Shown piece by piece: positions 56,393 through 64,000 of a stretch of 64,000 nucleotides of DNA. Within the stretch, counting starts at the first letter, position 1. Every line of letters starts with the position of its first letter. The stretch spans positions 1-64,000 of the forward strand of contig NZ_JAPPTI010000009.1 in the NCBI RefSeq assembly GCF_027587025.1, read 5' to 3'. Position numbers and translations under genes: made by a program. Origin of the DNA: Vibrio sp. LaRot3. GTDB taxonomy: Bacteria > Pseudomonadota > Gammaproteobacteria > Enterobacterales > Vibrionaceae. Below the pieces are notes generated by a model. That model ran no database searches, was not told where the DNA came from, and worked only from the letters and a program-made list of their open reading frames with translations.

Positions 56393-58363
56393 ATGAGCTC
56401 TGAAGAAAAAATACTGATTAAAGCCCCACGCAGCCACAAGGATGGACACTTATTTGAAGTATCAGAAGCGGCCGTAGACTGGATTGAGCAATATCAGCAC
56501 TTTAAAGGTGTGACAAAAAGTATTGTTGAACTGCTCAATTTAATTTCCCTACGTGGTTTCAGAAGCAAAGATGGCTTGGTATCAACCACTGAGTTGATCG
56601 ATGCAACCGATGGACAAATCACTCGTGCGGCTATTCAGCAACGTTTACGCGCCGCCGTCAATATCGGGCTATTCAACCAAATTCCCGTTAAGTTTGAAGA
56701 AGGCTTAGCTGGCAAGACAATGTTACATAAGTTTGTAAATCCAAACTTATTGATTTCGGCCTTAGGCGCAACCAGCCTAGTCACTGAAAGTGTTAAGCAA
56801 ACTGAAAAGCAGAAACGTTCCAAAGCATTGGCTCAAACACAAGTCAATAAACGCTTGTTGAATGAATATGGTCTTAACACCCCACCAGCGATGAAAGATG
56901 AAGCGGATCAGTTTGTTGTCTCGCCAACCAATTGGGCAGGCATTATTGACCAAGCTTTGGCACCACCGCGCACACGCAAAAACTATCAGAAGTCCATGGT
57001 GTCGATCTCTGGTACGCGAGCGGTGATCGAGACACGATCTTCGAAAAACATTATGACCGTTGATGATCTGATGACGCTGTTTGCCTTGTTTACGCTGACA
57101 GTGCAATATCACGAGCATCATCAACACCAATATCAGCTTGATGCCAGTCAAGTTCCTAACAAAACGCCTTTGTACATTACCGATATTCTGTCGTTACGCG
57201 GCAAGAAGGACAGCGGCCCTGCGCGCGATTCTATCCGCGACAGTATTGATCGTATCGAATTTACCGATTTTCAGTTACACGAGCTGACTGGACGCTGGCT
57301 TAGCGAAAACATGCCAGAAGGCTTCAAGAGCGATCGTTTTAGATTTTTAGCCCGTACCATTACTGCATCGGAAGAAGCACCTACAGAGGGCGTTGACGGC
57401 GAAATACGCATTAAACCGAACCTATACATCTTGGTTTGGGAGCCATCTTTCTATGAAGAGCTGCTCACGCGTGATTATTTCTTCCTATTCCCGCCAGAAA
57501 TTCTAAAGCAGCACACCTTGGTTTTTCAGCTGTACAGTTACTTCCGTAGCCGTATGTCTCGTCGTCATACTGACGTGATGATGTTGAGTGACTTGAACCA
57601 AAAACTGGCGCGCAATATCGAATGGCGTCGTTTCTCAATGGATCTTATTCGTGAGCTAAAGCGCCTTTCCGATGGCAAAGGGAGCGATGAGCTGTTCGTG
57701 GTGAATCTTTGGGGTTATCACTTAACGATCTCTGCAATGATCGAAAAAGATAAGATCAAAGATTACCAAGTAGATATTAAGTGTGATGTGGAAGAGGTAC
57801 TGCGTTATTCTCGTGCTCGCACCACCAATGCCGGTAAACGCAATATGGCGCCAACTCTGCCAAACCCATTGCGTAACGAAATGGTTTCACGCCAGCAGCT
57901 TGATGAATTATCGCAAATTATTGATGGTGAGTTTGAGCCTATCCAACGCAAAGAACGTTCACCAAAAGGCCATTTAGGGCGTCGCGTTAAACAGCGAAAG
58001 CACTTGGTTGAAGTCAATGCCGATGAGATTACCATTACTTTATCTAAATATACCTCTCCAGAGGCTCTAGAACGCAGTATAACGGCTTTAGCTGCCATGA
58101 CAGGGCATTCCCATGGCTCAATCAAAGAAGAGTGTCTGGAGCTTATAGACAAGCTTGATTGGCTTCGTGTTGGTGAGCAAACTATCCCTTACGAAACGCT
58201 GAGCAAAATGGTTGAGCTGTACAACAGCCAAAGTGAGAACAAGCATTTGTCCATTGAGCGCCTTATCGCAGGTTTGGCGGTTCGACGTAAAGTGTGTAAG
58301 CAAGTTCTGGAAGGGCACATTGATGAAACTGTCTTTAGAGCCCTCGATGAGGTCGCGGTTTAA
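56393..58363 (+). CDS. rctB: Chromosome 2 replication initiator RctB
   Basis: 656 residues, nearly the length of V. cholerae RctB (658). Vibrio-specific initiator that binds 12-mers to start chromosome 2 replication and 39-mer-type sites to limit it. MSSEEKILIKAPRSHKDGHLFEVSEAAVDWIEQYQHFKGVTKSIVELLNLISLRGF is the characteristic start; winged-helix domains and a basic segment (RKERSPKGHLGRRVKQRKH, ~525-545) follow. The promoter lies just inside ori2, allowing autorepression. Confidence 0.97.
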   Translation: MSSEEKILIKAPRSHKDGHLFEVSEAAVDWIEQYQHFKGVTKSIVELLNLISLRGFRSKDGLVSTTELIDATDGQITRAAIQQRLRAAVNIGLFNQIPVKFEEGLAGKTMLHKFVNPNLLISALGATSLVTESVKQTEKQKRSKALAQTQVNKRLLNEYGLNTPPAMKDEADQFVVSPTNWAGIIDQALAPPRTRKNYQKSMVSISGTRAVIETRSSKNIMTVDDLMTLFALFTLTVQYHEHHQHQYQLDASQVPNKTPLYITDILSLRGKKDSGPARDSIRDSIDRIEFTDFQLHELTGRWLSENMPEGFKSDRFRFLARTITASEEAPTEGVDGEIRIKPNLYILVWEPSFYEELLTRDYFFLFPPEILKQHTLVFQLYSYFRSRMSRRHTDVMMLSDLNQKLARNIEWRRFSMDLIRELKRLSDGKGSDELFVVNLWGYHLTISAMIEKDKIKDYQVDIKCDVEEVLRYSRARTTNAGKRNMAPTLPNPLRNEMVSRQQLDELSQIIDGEFEPIQRKERSPKGHLGRRVKQRKHLVEVNADEITITLSKYTSPEALERSITALAAMTGHSHGSIKEECLELIDKLDWLRVGEQTIPYETLSKMVELYNSQSENKHLSIERLIAGLAVRRKVCKQVLEGHIDETVFRALDEVAV

Positions 58364-58756
58364 CGAAAATATGATCAAGAGTTAAGCGGAGCGAAATTGG
58401 AATAATTTTCAATTCAAACATACTTACAACACTCCGCTGACACTCAATTGACATAAGTCAGCGGTGAGCCAGTATGATTAATCACGAATAGACAACCTTT
58501 TGTCCTTTCTGATGAATAGGGGATGTATCTTCCCTTTAGATTGGCTCATATTGTTACATTCATTCTGAATATTTTTGCGAGTTCGAAAGAGCTCGCTTTT
58601 TTTTGTCTGAAATTTGCCAAATACTGAGTGTATTTGGTTTTTGCGCGATGAGTTACGATGAAAAGTAGGGGAGTGGTCGTGTTGATCTGGCAAAGAAAAC
58701 GGAACGATGATCAAGCTAGCGGCCTTGATCATCGTTCCGTTATTGTTAGTCAAAAA
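58364..58756. other. Region downstream of rctB with RctB sites and hairpins
   Basis: No supported gene. ATGATCAAGAG (58371-58381) is a 12-mer-like site. CTCCGCTGAC (58432-58441) can pair either with AGCGGAG (58385-58391) or with GTCAGCGG (58457-58464). A T-rich tract follows near 58594. The inverted 12-mer pair lies at 58700-58739. Confidence 0.5.
58700..58739. repeat. Inverted pair of RctB 12-mers downstream of rctB
   Basis: CGGAACGATGATCAAG (58700-58715) and CTTGATCATCGTTCCG (58724-58739): perfect 16-base arms, 8-base gap. Each arm contains the TGATCAT core of the ori2 iterons. Confidence 0.85.
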
Positions 58757-59245
58757 TCAGTGTAATGTGACTGAGCCTTGATCATTGTTCCGGAGTTTAT
58801 TGCCGTTAGGCTCGTTCCAAGCATGAGCGGCCATAAACTCAACATGACTCTCCACCAACATATTGGATTCTCTCTGCCACTTGTCTTGTTCTTGCTGGCT
58901 GCAAAACTCAAGACCTAATACAGTGAGGTGTTGTAAACGCTTCATTGACCAATCTTTAAGTTCAAGGTCAGCAAGAGGTTGGCTTACCGTTGCTTGAAGC
59001 TTGCTCGTAGCTAGCTGCAAGTACTGATAAGCCTGATTTGGTTTTTGAAAACGCAAACCTTGAAAGACACGCAGGCAGCCATCTAACCAACACGCGATGG
59101 CCTTGCTTTGCAGCTCGGTCACTTCAGGACCCCAAACCGAATCTGGCACAGTTAAGATCAACGTTTGCAATTGTTCATCTTGATCATGCTTTCGGTTTTT
59201 GTACCAAGTGCTGATTTGTTCTACCCAGGTGTCTAGTTGGATCAT
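58757..59245 (-). CDS. Unknown protein coupled to the ABC ATPases
   Basis: 162 residues, mostly helical, not recognised. It starts at ATG 59245, which overlaps the stop of the upstream ATPase gene (ATGA), so it is translationally coupled as third gene of that operon. Two RctB 12-mers fall inside the coding sequence (59179-59194 and 58777-58792); each encodes His/Asn-Asp-Gln in the same frame. No signal peptide or membrane segment. Confidence 0.7.
   Translation of the reverse strand: MIQLDTWVEQISTWYKNRKHDQDEQLQTLILTVPDSVWGPEVTELQSKAIACWLDGCLRVFQGLRFQKPNQAYQYLQLATSKLQATVSQPLADLELKDWSMKRLQHLTVLGLEFCSQQEQDKWQRESNMLVESHVEFMAAHAWNEPNGNKLRNNDQGSVTLH
58777..58792 (+). other. RctB 12-mer inside a coding sequence (3' end)
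   Basis: CTTGATCATTGTTCCG, the same form as the ori2 site at 55609 (reverse). It lies in the last codons of the 162-residue gene. Confidence 0.75.
59179..59194 (+). other. RctB 12-mer inside a coding sequence (5' part)
   Basis: CTTGATCATGCTTTCG is identical to the ori2 site at 55836-55851 over all 16 bases; it falls in the early codons of the 162-residue gene. Confidence 0.8.
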
Positions 59246-60174
59246 GCTGCGTCTACCCAATGCTTAACGAAGTGGTTAGGACCAATTTGATCAAATCCAT
59301 CGCGAACAATGGCACTTGTTGCGCGGATCTTATCGGCATCTACAGAATAGTCTGGTTCACTTTCCACTAAATGACCAAATGGAAGATCAGGATCAGGTAC
59401 CGCTGAGATCAACAGTTTGGTGTATGGGTGCTGCGGGTTGGTGAGAAGCGCTTGCGTATCACCCCATTCCACAATTTGGCCTTTGTACATTACTGCCGTC
59501 TCTTCTGCGATGTAGTGCGCTGTGGCCAAGTCGTGGGTGATGTACAAGAAGCCAATACCAAGCTCTTTCTTCATGCGTTGCATAAGGTTAAGCACGCCAA
59601 GACGAATCGATACATCCAGCATTGAGGTAGGTTCGTCAGCCAGAATCACTTCTGCGCCAACAGCAAGAGCACGCGCTAAGTTAACACGTTGGCGCTGACC
59701 GCCACTTAGCTCGTGTGGGTACTTTTTCAAGGTATCCGGAGCAAGTTCAACCAAATCAATCAGCTCTTGTAAGCGACCAGGGATCTTACTGTTGTCTGAT
59801 ACTTGTTTATGAATCTTTAAAGGGCGAGTTAAGTGGTGCTCAATGGTATGGGTTGGGTTTAATGACCCAAATGGGTCTTGGAATACCATTTGTACTTTAC
59901 TGCGATAATCAAGCAGCTCTTTTCGGCTAGTGATCTGGTCAATGTTCTTGCCTTTGAAAAGGATCTCACCGGTCGTTGCTGGGTACACTTTAGTCATCAA
60001 GCGAGCACAGGTACTTTTACCACAACCTGACTCTCCAACCAGCGCTAGCGTTCGGCCTTTATAGAGATCAAAGCTTACTCCTTGCAGCGCTTTAAAACGC
60101 TCAACCGAAGAGAAGCCACCACCAATAGTGAATTCTTTAACAATATTGTTTACTTGGATGATTGGCTCGCTCAT
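59242..60174 (-). CDS. Opp/Dpp-type ABC transporter ATPase (DppF/OppF-like)
   Basis: 310 residues. Walker A GESGCGKST, Q-loop MVFQDPFGSLNP, signature LSGGQRQR, Walker B VILADEPTSMLD, and the C-terminal oligopeptide-ATPase extension (NPQHPYTKLLISAVPDPD). Resembles the second ATPase of peptide or chito-oligosaccharide ABC importers of Vibrio. It overlaps its partner by four bases (ATGA). No permease or binding-protein gene is adjacent. Confidence 0.88.
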   Translation of the reverse strand: MSEPIIQVNNIVKEFTIGGGFSSVERFKALQGVSFDLYKGRTLALVGESGCGKSTCARLMTKVYPATTGEILFKGKNIDQITSRKELLDYRSKVQMVFQDPFGSLNPTHTIEHHLTRPLKIHKQVSDNSKIPGRLQELIDLVELAPDTLKKYPHELSGGQRQRVNLARALAVGAEVILADEPTSMLDVSIRLGVLNLMQRMKKELGIGFLYITHDLATAHYIAEETAVMYKGQIVEWGDTQALLTNPQHPYTKLLISAVPDPDLPFGHLVESEPDYSVDADKIRATSAIVRDGFDQIGPNHFVKHWVDAA

Positions 60175-61019
60175 GCTGGCTCTCCTTCAGTTTGGTGTTT
60201 ACCCTCATGGATATTCGGGAAAGATGCCCATAGCTTTTGCGTGTAAGCATGCTGTGGGTTATTACGGATGTTCTTTGAGGTATTTACTTCCACAATCTCA
60301 CCATGGCGCATGATGGCGATGCGATCACACAATTGGCTCATCAAAGCTAAGTCGTGGGTAATAAACAACACAGAGAAACCAAACTCTTCACGTAGCTGAT
60401 AGATTTGTTGCAGGATTTCACGTTGAACCACAACATCTAGCGCGGTGGTTGGCTCATCCATAACAATCAGTTTCGGGTTCAATGAAAGTGCAATTGCAAT
60501 CACCAAACGTTGGCGCATGCCGCCACTGAATTGGTGAGGGTATTCGGTTAATCGCTCGCGAGGAATGTTAACCAAATCAAGCAGCTGCTCAGCGCGTTTG
60601 GTGGATTCAGCTTCGCTCATGCCTTTATGGTGGCGAAGTACGTCAGCAAATTGCTCTTTCACGGGCAAAACCGGGTTAAGCGAGTTCATGGCACTTTGGA
60701 ACACCATGGCAATTTCGCTCCAGCGGACCATGTTTAGCTCGCTGTCAGGCAGTTTTAATAGATCACGGCCTTCAAAGTGGATTTGACCACCTGAGATAAA
60801 CGCAGGCGGCTTATGTAGGCGGTTTATCGCAAACGCAATGGTACTTTTACCGCAGCCAGATTCGCCAGCAAGACCGAAGATTTCGCCCTTGCCAATATCG
60901 AAGCTAACCGACTTAACGGCATTAAAGTCACCAGTGTCTGTGATGTAGTCGACACAGAGGTCGCGGATTTTAATTATAGGGTCAGCATGAAAGGCATGCT
61001 GTAACAATGTTTCACTCAT
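60171..61019 (-). CDS. Opp/Dpp-type ABC transporter ATPase (DppD/OppD-like)
   Basis: 282 residues. Walker A GESGCGKST, Q-loop MVFQSAMNSLNPVLP, signature FSGGMRQR, Walker B IVMDEPTTALD. The short C-terminus (NPQHAYTQKLWASFP) fits the family, although somewhat shorter than the usual ~320. A GTG at 61031 is possible, but the ATG at 61019 with AGTGAG upstream is preferred. First gene of a three-gene operon behind a Fur-box-like site. Confidence 0.88.
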   Translation of the reverse strand: MSETLLQHAFHADPIIKIRDLCVDYITDTGDFNAVKSVSFDIGKGEIFGLAGESGCGKSTIAFAINRLHKPPAFISGGQIHFEGRDLLKLPDSELNMVRWSEIAMVFQSAMNSLNPVLPVKEQFADVLRHHKGMSEAESTKRAEQLLDLVNIPRERLTEYPHQFSGGMRQRLVIAIALSLNPKLIVMDEPTTALDVVVQREILQQIYQLREEFGFSVLFITHDLALMSQLCDRIAIMRHGEIVEVNTSKNIRNNPQHAYTQKLWASFPNIHEGKHQTEGEPA

Positions 61020-61039
61020 AATGACACTCACTTGATAAA

Positions 61040-61058
61040 GATAATGGTTATCATTAAC
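61040..61058 (-). promoter_or_regulatory. Putative Fur box upstream of the ABC ATPase operon
   Basis: GATAATGGTTATCATTAAC matches the 19-bp Fur consensus GATAATGATAATCATTATC at 16 positions. It lies 21-39 bases before the start codon, where bound Fur would block the promoter. The remainder of 61059-61389 holds no supported gene. Confidence 0.6.
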
Positions 61059-61322
61059 TCTTATTTTGCGCGAGAAAAGAAGAGTGACAAAAAATAGTGA
61101 ACTAGGTCGAAAAATGAACGCAGGAAAACGCGGATATTGCGCAGCGAAAGCAAGTTTGAACTGGTGAGATTTTGTACCACACTTGATCTAGAACAGCATG
61201 GCCTTTCTGAGGGGGAATTTTTTAAATGTACTTTGGAATTTTGGCCGGTGCAAAGAGAATTGCAGCAAAATTTCTACTGGGTATTTGAACTATTAGCACC
61301 ATCACATTCTTCACCAAATATG

Positions 61323-61351
61323 CTTAACAAATAGGATTGAGGTTTGTTAAG
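61323..61351. repeat. Inverted repeat before the 65-residue gene
   Basis: CTTAACAAA and TTTGTTAAG, perfect nine-base arms with an 11-base gap, 39 bases before the ATG at 61390. Possible operator; there is no T run to make it a terminator. Confidence 0.45.
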
Positions 61352-61389
61352 AATGAGGCGTCCCTAGCATGGTTTGTTCGGAGGTTACA

Positions 61390-61587
61390 ATGTCCATCAA
61401 TTCTATTGACCATGATGAAATGACAAATATTGCGAATAAGTGGGACTTCACGGAAGAAGTAGAATCGCATAAGCCAACCACGACGGTAAAATCAGCCGAA
61501 GCTCGTCGCCGCATTGAAGCGTTGAGAGAGATTCGAGAAAGCGGTCTTACCATTGAGGAAGCAAAGGAACTTGGCTTGTTGCACTGA
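61390..61587 (+). CDS. Small acidic/basic helical protein, 65 residues
   Basis: ATG at 61390 follows GGAGGT at five bases, a strong ribosome binding site. The acidic first half (SIDHDEMTNIANKWDFTEEVE) is followed by a helical basic segment SAEARRRIEALREIRESG and ends EEAKELGLLH. No membrane segment. Reads as a conserved small cytoplasmic protein; function not known. Followed by a hairpin that may terminate it. Confidence 0.75.
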   Translation: MSINSIDHDEMTNIANKWDFTEEVESHKPTTTVKSAEARRRIEALREIRESGLTIEEAKELGLLH

Positions 61588-61611
61588 CGTGTATCGTAAT
61601 GTTTGACCTGT

Positions 61612-61647
61612 GGGTGGCGAATCATTGAGCCACCCTTAGTTATTTTC
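61612..61647 (+). terminator. Possible terminator of the 65-residue gene
   Basis: Stem GGGTGGC/GCCACCC with a ten-base loop, followed by TTAGTTATTTT. Confidence 0.55.
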
Positions 61648-61722
61648 AACGTTTTCTATTCTCAACATCCCCCTCTTGTGTGCTATATTTGCGCCTTTGT
61701 ATTTTCTGATTCGAGATCCAGC

Positions 61723-61932
61723 ATGTCGATAAACTTGTCACTTCTACCTGCCGATGAAAAGAACCGAGTCGAGCTTGATAAGCAGGCTTCGTTTTTGGTG
61801 TGGAAAATGAGGGAAGCAAAAGGCGGCCCTGAAGAAATTGATCTGCAAGCTAACAAGCTAATTGATGAGAATGAGCGCACTTGGTTTTTGGAGTGTGTTG
61901 CAAAATACAAACGAATAATGGGTATCGCGTAG
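61723..61932 (+). CDS. Small conserved protein, 69 residues (DUF3283-like)
   Basis: ATG at 61723 with GAGAT about six bases upstream. Sequence MSINLSLLPADEKNRVELDK, then ASFLVWKMREAKGGPEEI and ERTWFLECVAKYKRIMGIA, resembles as I recall a Vibrio small-protein family (DUF3283). The longer frame from 61603 is not supported. Function unknown. Just upstream of the YebC-family gene. Confidence 0.65.
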   Translation: MSINLSLLPADEKNRVELDKQASFLVWKMREAKGGPEEIDLQANKLIDENERTWFLECVAKYKRIMGIA

Positions 61933-62015
61933 CCCAAGCCGTTAGGCAAAATTGAAAAGCCTCGACATTTTGCTAAAATCCACCGCGTTAAATTGAATTA
62001 AGAGAGAACATCCCG

Positions 62016-62732
62016 ATGGGAAGAAGTTTTGAAGTGCGCAAAGCCTCTATGGCTAAAACTGCTGGCGCAAAAATTAAAGTTTATTCCAAATACGGTAAAG
62101 AAATTTACATGTGCGCCAAAAACGGCGGTGCAGACCCAGATATGAACTTGTCGCTTAAGCACCTGATTGCTAAAGCTAAAAAAGACCAAGTTCCTGCACA
62201 CGTTATCGAAAAAGCGATTGATAAAGCGACAGGTGGTGGCGGTGAAGATTACGCTCCTGCTCGTTACGAAGGCTTTGGCCCTGGCGGCACAAGCGTAATC
62301 GTTGACTGTCTGACAGATAACGGCAACCGTACATTCCAAGATGTTCGCCAATGCTTCGTTAAGTGTGGTGCGAAAATCGGTGTTGAAGGTTCAGTATCTC
62401 ATATGTTTGATCACCAAGCTGTATTCCAGTTTAAAGGTGAAGACGATGAAGTGATCCTAGAAACGCTAATGATGGAAGACGTAGACGTGACTGACGTTGA
62501 GCTAGAAGACGGTGTTATCACTGTATTCGCTCCGCACACTGAGTTTTTCAAAACTAAGACAGCGCTTAACACAGCATTCCCAGAGCTAACGCTAGATGTG
62601 GAAGAGATTACTTTCGTACCTCAAACGCATACTCCAGTAACTGGCGAAGATGCTGAGAAATTCCAGAAGTTCCAAGACATGCTGGATGATTGTGATGATG
62701 TTCAGCAGGTTTACCACAACGCTGAGCTGTAA
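62016..62732 (+). CDS. YebC/PmpR-family (TACO1-like) protein
   Basis: 238 residues. [44 protein letters not shown] and [30 protein letters not shown] are the family signatures. Related proteins assist translation of proline-rich stretches or act as DNA-binding regulators. This is the YeeN-type paralogue (start MGRSFEVRK), separate from the ruvABC-linked yebC. Strong terminator follows. Confidence 0.9.
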   Translation: MGRSFEVRKASMAKTAGAKIKVYSKYGKEIYMCAKNGGADPDMNLSLKHLIAKAKKDQVPAHVIEKAIDKATGGGGEDYAPARYEGFGPGGTSVIVDCLTDNGNRTFQDVRQCFVKCGAKIGVEGSVSHMFDHQAVFQFKGEDDEVILETLMMEDVDVTDVELEDGVITVFAPHTEFFKTKTALNTAFPELTLDVEEITFVPQTHTPVTGEDAEKFQKFQDMLDDCDDVQQVYHNAEL

Positions 62733-62750
62733 TTGCTAAACGTGATATGT

Positions 62751-62780
62751 AAAAGCCTCGCACATGCGAGGCTTTTTTAT
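62751..62780 (+). terminator. Terminator of the YebC-family gene
   Basis: Stem AAAAGCCTCGC/GCGAGGCTTTT with loop ACAT and T run. Confidence 0.88.
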
Positions 62781-62801
62781 TGCTGCTCGTTAAAGTGACT
62801 C

Positions 62802-63827
62802 CTAACTGTGAGAGAGTGATGGCTTCGTTGCTTTGGGTTTACAAGCGTAATGAGCGACCAAGCAGCACAGTGCGTAGAGTATCGCCAAAGTGACCATTAA
62901 CTGCCAACCGCGTAGGAAGGTACGTTCAAGCCCCAAGTTCTGATGCGAGATATACAGCTGTATAGGCAACATCGTTGCTAGCAAAGCATCGGCATGAAGA
63001 TCGCGCATCTGACTATCGGATTTCGTCATCATTGTCGCGATGACAAAGATTAAGCCCGCCAGTAGCAAGGTATAGCCTCCGACGACACTTTGATGTCCTA
63101 AGAGCAGTAAGCTAAATATTGCCGCAATGGCACAGCCACCCACCTGAGTAATGAATCGACGTTCAACGACCTGTTTAAAGGTAGATATTTGGTTTTGTGT
63201 GGCCGCTGCGATAACAGGCACCAAACAGAAGGTCGCAGAGAGCATTTCTACTTGCATCAGAAACCCTACGCCTACGCCAACTAAGCCGATAAAGATCAAT
63301 CTTTGTTGTGCTGAAACCGCCTTGTCTGATGGGGGATTCGGCTTTCCGGTACTCGGTATAGGAAAACAATACACCGCCAGTTTGCACACTAGGATAGTGA
63401 TGGCCATCGAAGTGAGAATTTCATGGATACGCATCGCCATATTGGTACTAGAATGCTGAGCAAATACGACAATTAAAATCCAATTAAAGGTTGGCATTAG
63501 CATCGCCCCCATCTTGGCAGGAGAAGTCGCTTGTCGGCGCATGAAATCCAAGAAAAACAGGCTGATGGTCCAAATGATAAATGGATGGTCGCTAAACGTT
63601 TCACTCACCACAAGAGCAGAACTGGCTGCAAGCAATGTTGGCACAAAGGTGCGCGTTAGTCCGCGCCAGCTATAGTCTTTGCTCTTCGTCATGATGATGG
63701 TTGGGTAAAGTGCCAAATAGACTGCTGAATCGAGTGCGAGCAGCTTTCCCAACATCATACAGGCAGTAATTGCGAACGTGATTCTAATCGCTTCATTGTT
63801 CGGTGAAGGTTGAGTAAAACATTTCAT
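62802..63827 (-). CDS. DUF2955-like inner membrane protein (FUSC-type)
   Basis: 341 residues with about ten hydrophobic segments in two sets, separated by a hydrophilic loop (IPSTGKPNPPSDKAVSAQQR). This doubled layout is that of DUF2955/FUSC aromatic-compound efflux proteins, which work with an HlyD-type periplasmic adaptor. ATG at 63827, 12 bases after the stop of the upstream gene on the same strand, so they form an operon. Confidence 0.78.
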   Translation of the reverse strand: MKCFTQPSPNNEAIRITFAITACMMLGKLLALDSAVYLALYPTIIMTKSKDYSWRGLTRTFVPTLLAASSALVVSETFSDHPFIIWTISLFFLDFMRRQATSPAKMGAMLMPTFNWILIVVFAQHSSTNMAMRIHEILTSMAITILVCKLAVYCFPIPSTGKPNPPSDKAVSAQQRLIFIGLVGVGVGFLMQVEMLSATFCLVPVIAAATQNQISTFKQVVERRFITQVGGCAIAAIFSLLLLGHQSVVGGYTLLLAGLIFVIATMMTKSDSQMRDLHADALLATMLPIQLYISHQNLGLERTFLRGWQLMVTLAILYALCCLVAHYACKPKATKPSLSHS

Positions 63828-63839
63828 GCTGTGTCCGCT

Positions 63840-64000
63840 CTAATAGAGGTATCTGAACATAGAGACAAGGTGAATCCAAGCATTGCTGATTGGGCTTATC
63901 CAACTTGAAGGTTCACTGACACTGACACTGACACTGACACTGACACTGACAGAGGCTCGCGCACCTGCAATTAAACTCGGATCGAGTGCTTCGACTGCGA
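63840..64000 (-). CDS. 3' end of an upstream gene containing a Val-Ser repeat (possible HlyD-type adaptor)
   Basis: The minus strand is open from the window edge to TAG at 63840-63842. It reads AVEALDPSLIAGARAS, then six Val-Ser pairs encoded by the CACTGA repeat, then EPSSWISPISN and a C-terminus ending FRYLY. Its place 12 bases before a DUF2955 gene suggests a membrane-fusion (HlyD-family) protein, whose C-terminal strands often contain similar hydrophobic/polar alternation. Identity inferred mostly from context. Confidence 0.5.
   Translation of the reverse strand, partial: AVEALDPSLIAGARASVSVSVSVSVSVSEPSSWISPISNAWIHLVSMFRYLY
63914..63949. repeat. Hexanucleotide tandem repeat (CACTGA)6
   Basis: Six uninterrupted units plus a partial seventh. 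In frame in the minus-strand gene it encodes (Val-Ser)6, so copy-number change keeps the frame. Confidence 0.9.

Noticed and set aside
58478..58753. 91-residue frame on the minus strand downstream of rctB
   Set aside because: No ribosome binding site, low-complexity polar product, and it runs through the inverted 12-mer pair and a T-rich tract; better explained as non-coding.
61137..61334. 65-residue plus-strand frame upstream of the small gene at 61390
   Set aside because: Begins with TTG without a ribosome binding site and has no recognisable features.

Overview
The window is a stretch of Vibrio chromosome 2 spanning its replication origin. The evidence is an rctB gene (56393-58363), an ori2 region with phased RctB 12-mer iterons, the divergent parA2-parB2 pair, and six copies of the 15-bp parS2 palindrome. 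Overall gene content (glp regulon, fructose-type PTS cluster, tmcA, YebC/PmpR-family gene) fits a marine Vibrio; the species cannot be told from this window alone.

Layout, left to right. 1-2.7 kb: the 3' part of a glycine-amidinotransferase-like gene, then an FMN reductase plus arylamine N-acetyltransferase operon behind a SoxR/MerR-type promoter. 2.8-10.5 kb: a fructose/mannose-type PTS cluster (EIICB, EIIA, manA, AraC-type regulator, HPr-like/EIIA, EIIB, EIIABC) in which three promoters share one sequence element. 10.5-13.4 kb: a methyltransferase and an ABC-F ATPase behind a leader peptide. 13.4-17.1 kb: an AT-rich accessory stretch with small overlapping ORFs, an MFS remnant, a uracil-DNA-glycosylase-like protein, a CsrA paralogue and two unknown genes that share a symmetrical divergent promoter. 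17.2-20.5 kb: cold-shock protein, HAD hydrolase, U32 protein. 20.8-27.2 kb: a yhfZ-yhfY-php-yhfU-yhfT-yhfX-yhfW operon. 27.3-33.3 kb: glpD, glpR, glpK and divergent glpT. 33.5-48.2 kb: a mosaic of small operons (RDD membrane proteins, MerR-methyltransferase fusion, VOC/MDR pair with a LysR regulator, eda, IclR with an arginase-like protein, GH1, FapA-like, TetR/MDR). 48.2-50.3 kb: a REC-PP2C-HATPase protein with a STAS partner.

50.7-59.3 kb is the origin and segregation region: a parS2 cluster, tmcA, parB2-parA2, ori2, rctB, and further RctB 12-mers downstream, two of them inside a coding sequence. 59.2-61.1 kb carries two Opp/Dpp-type ABC ATPases without permeases, behind a good Fur-box match. 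61.3-64 kb has two small proteins, a YebC/PmpR-family gene, a DUF2955-like membrane protein and the end of a gene containing a hexanucleotide repeat.

The most useful observations are: the three-copy regulatory element of the PTS cluster; the ABC-F leader peptide with alternative hairpins; the symmetrical promoter over the HTH/CsrA module; RctB sites in inverted pairs and inside a gene; and several small genes supported by ribosome binding sites and terminators. All function calls come from reading the sequence and from knowledge of the families; no database search was run.
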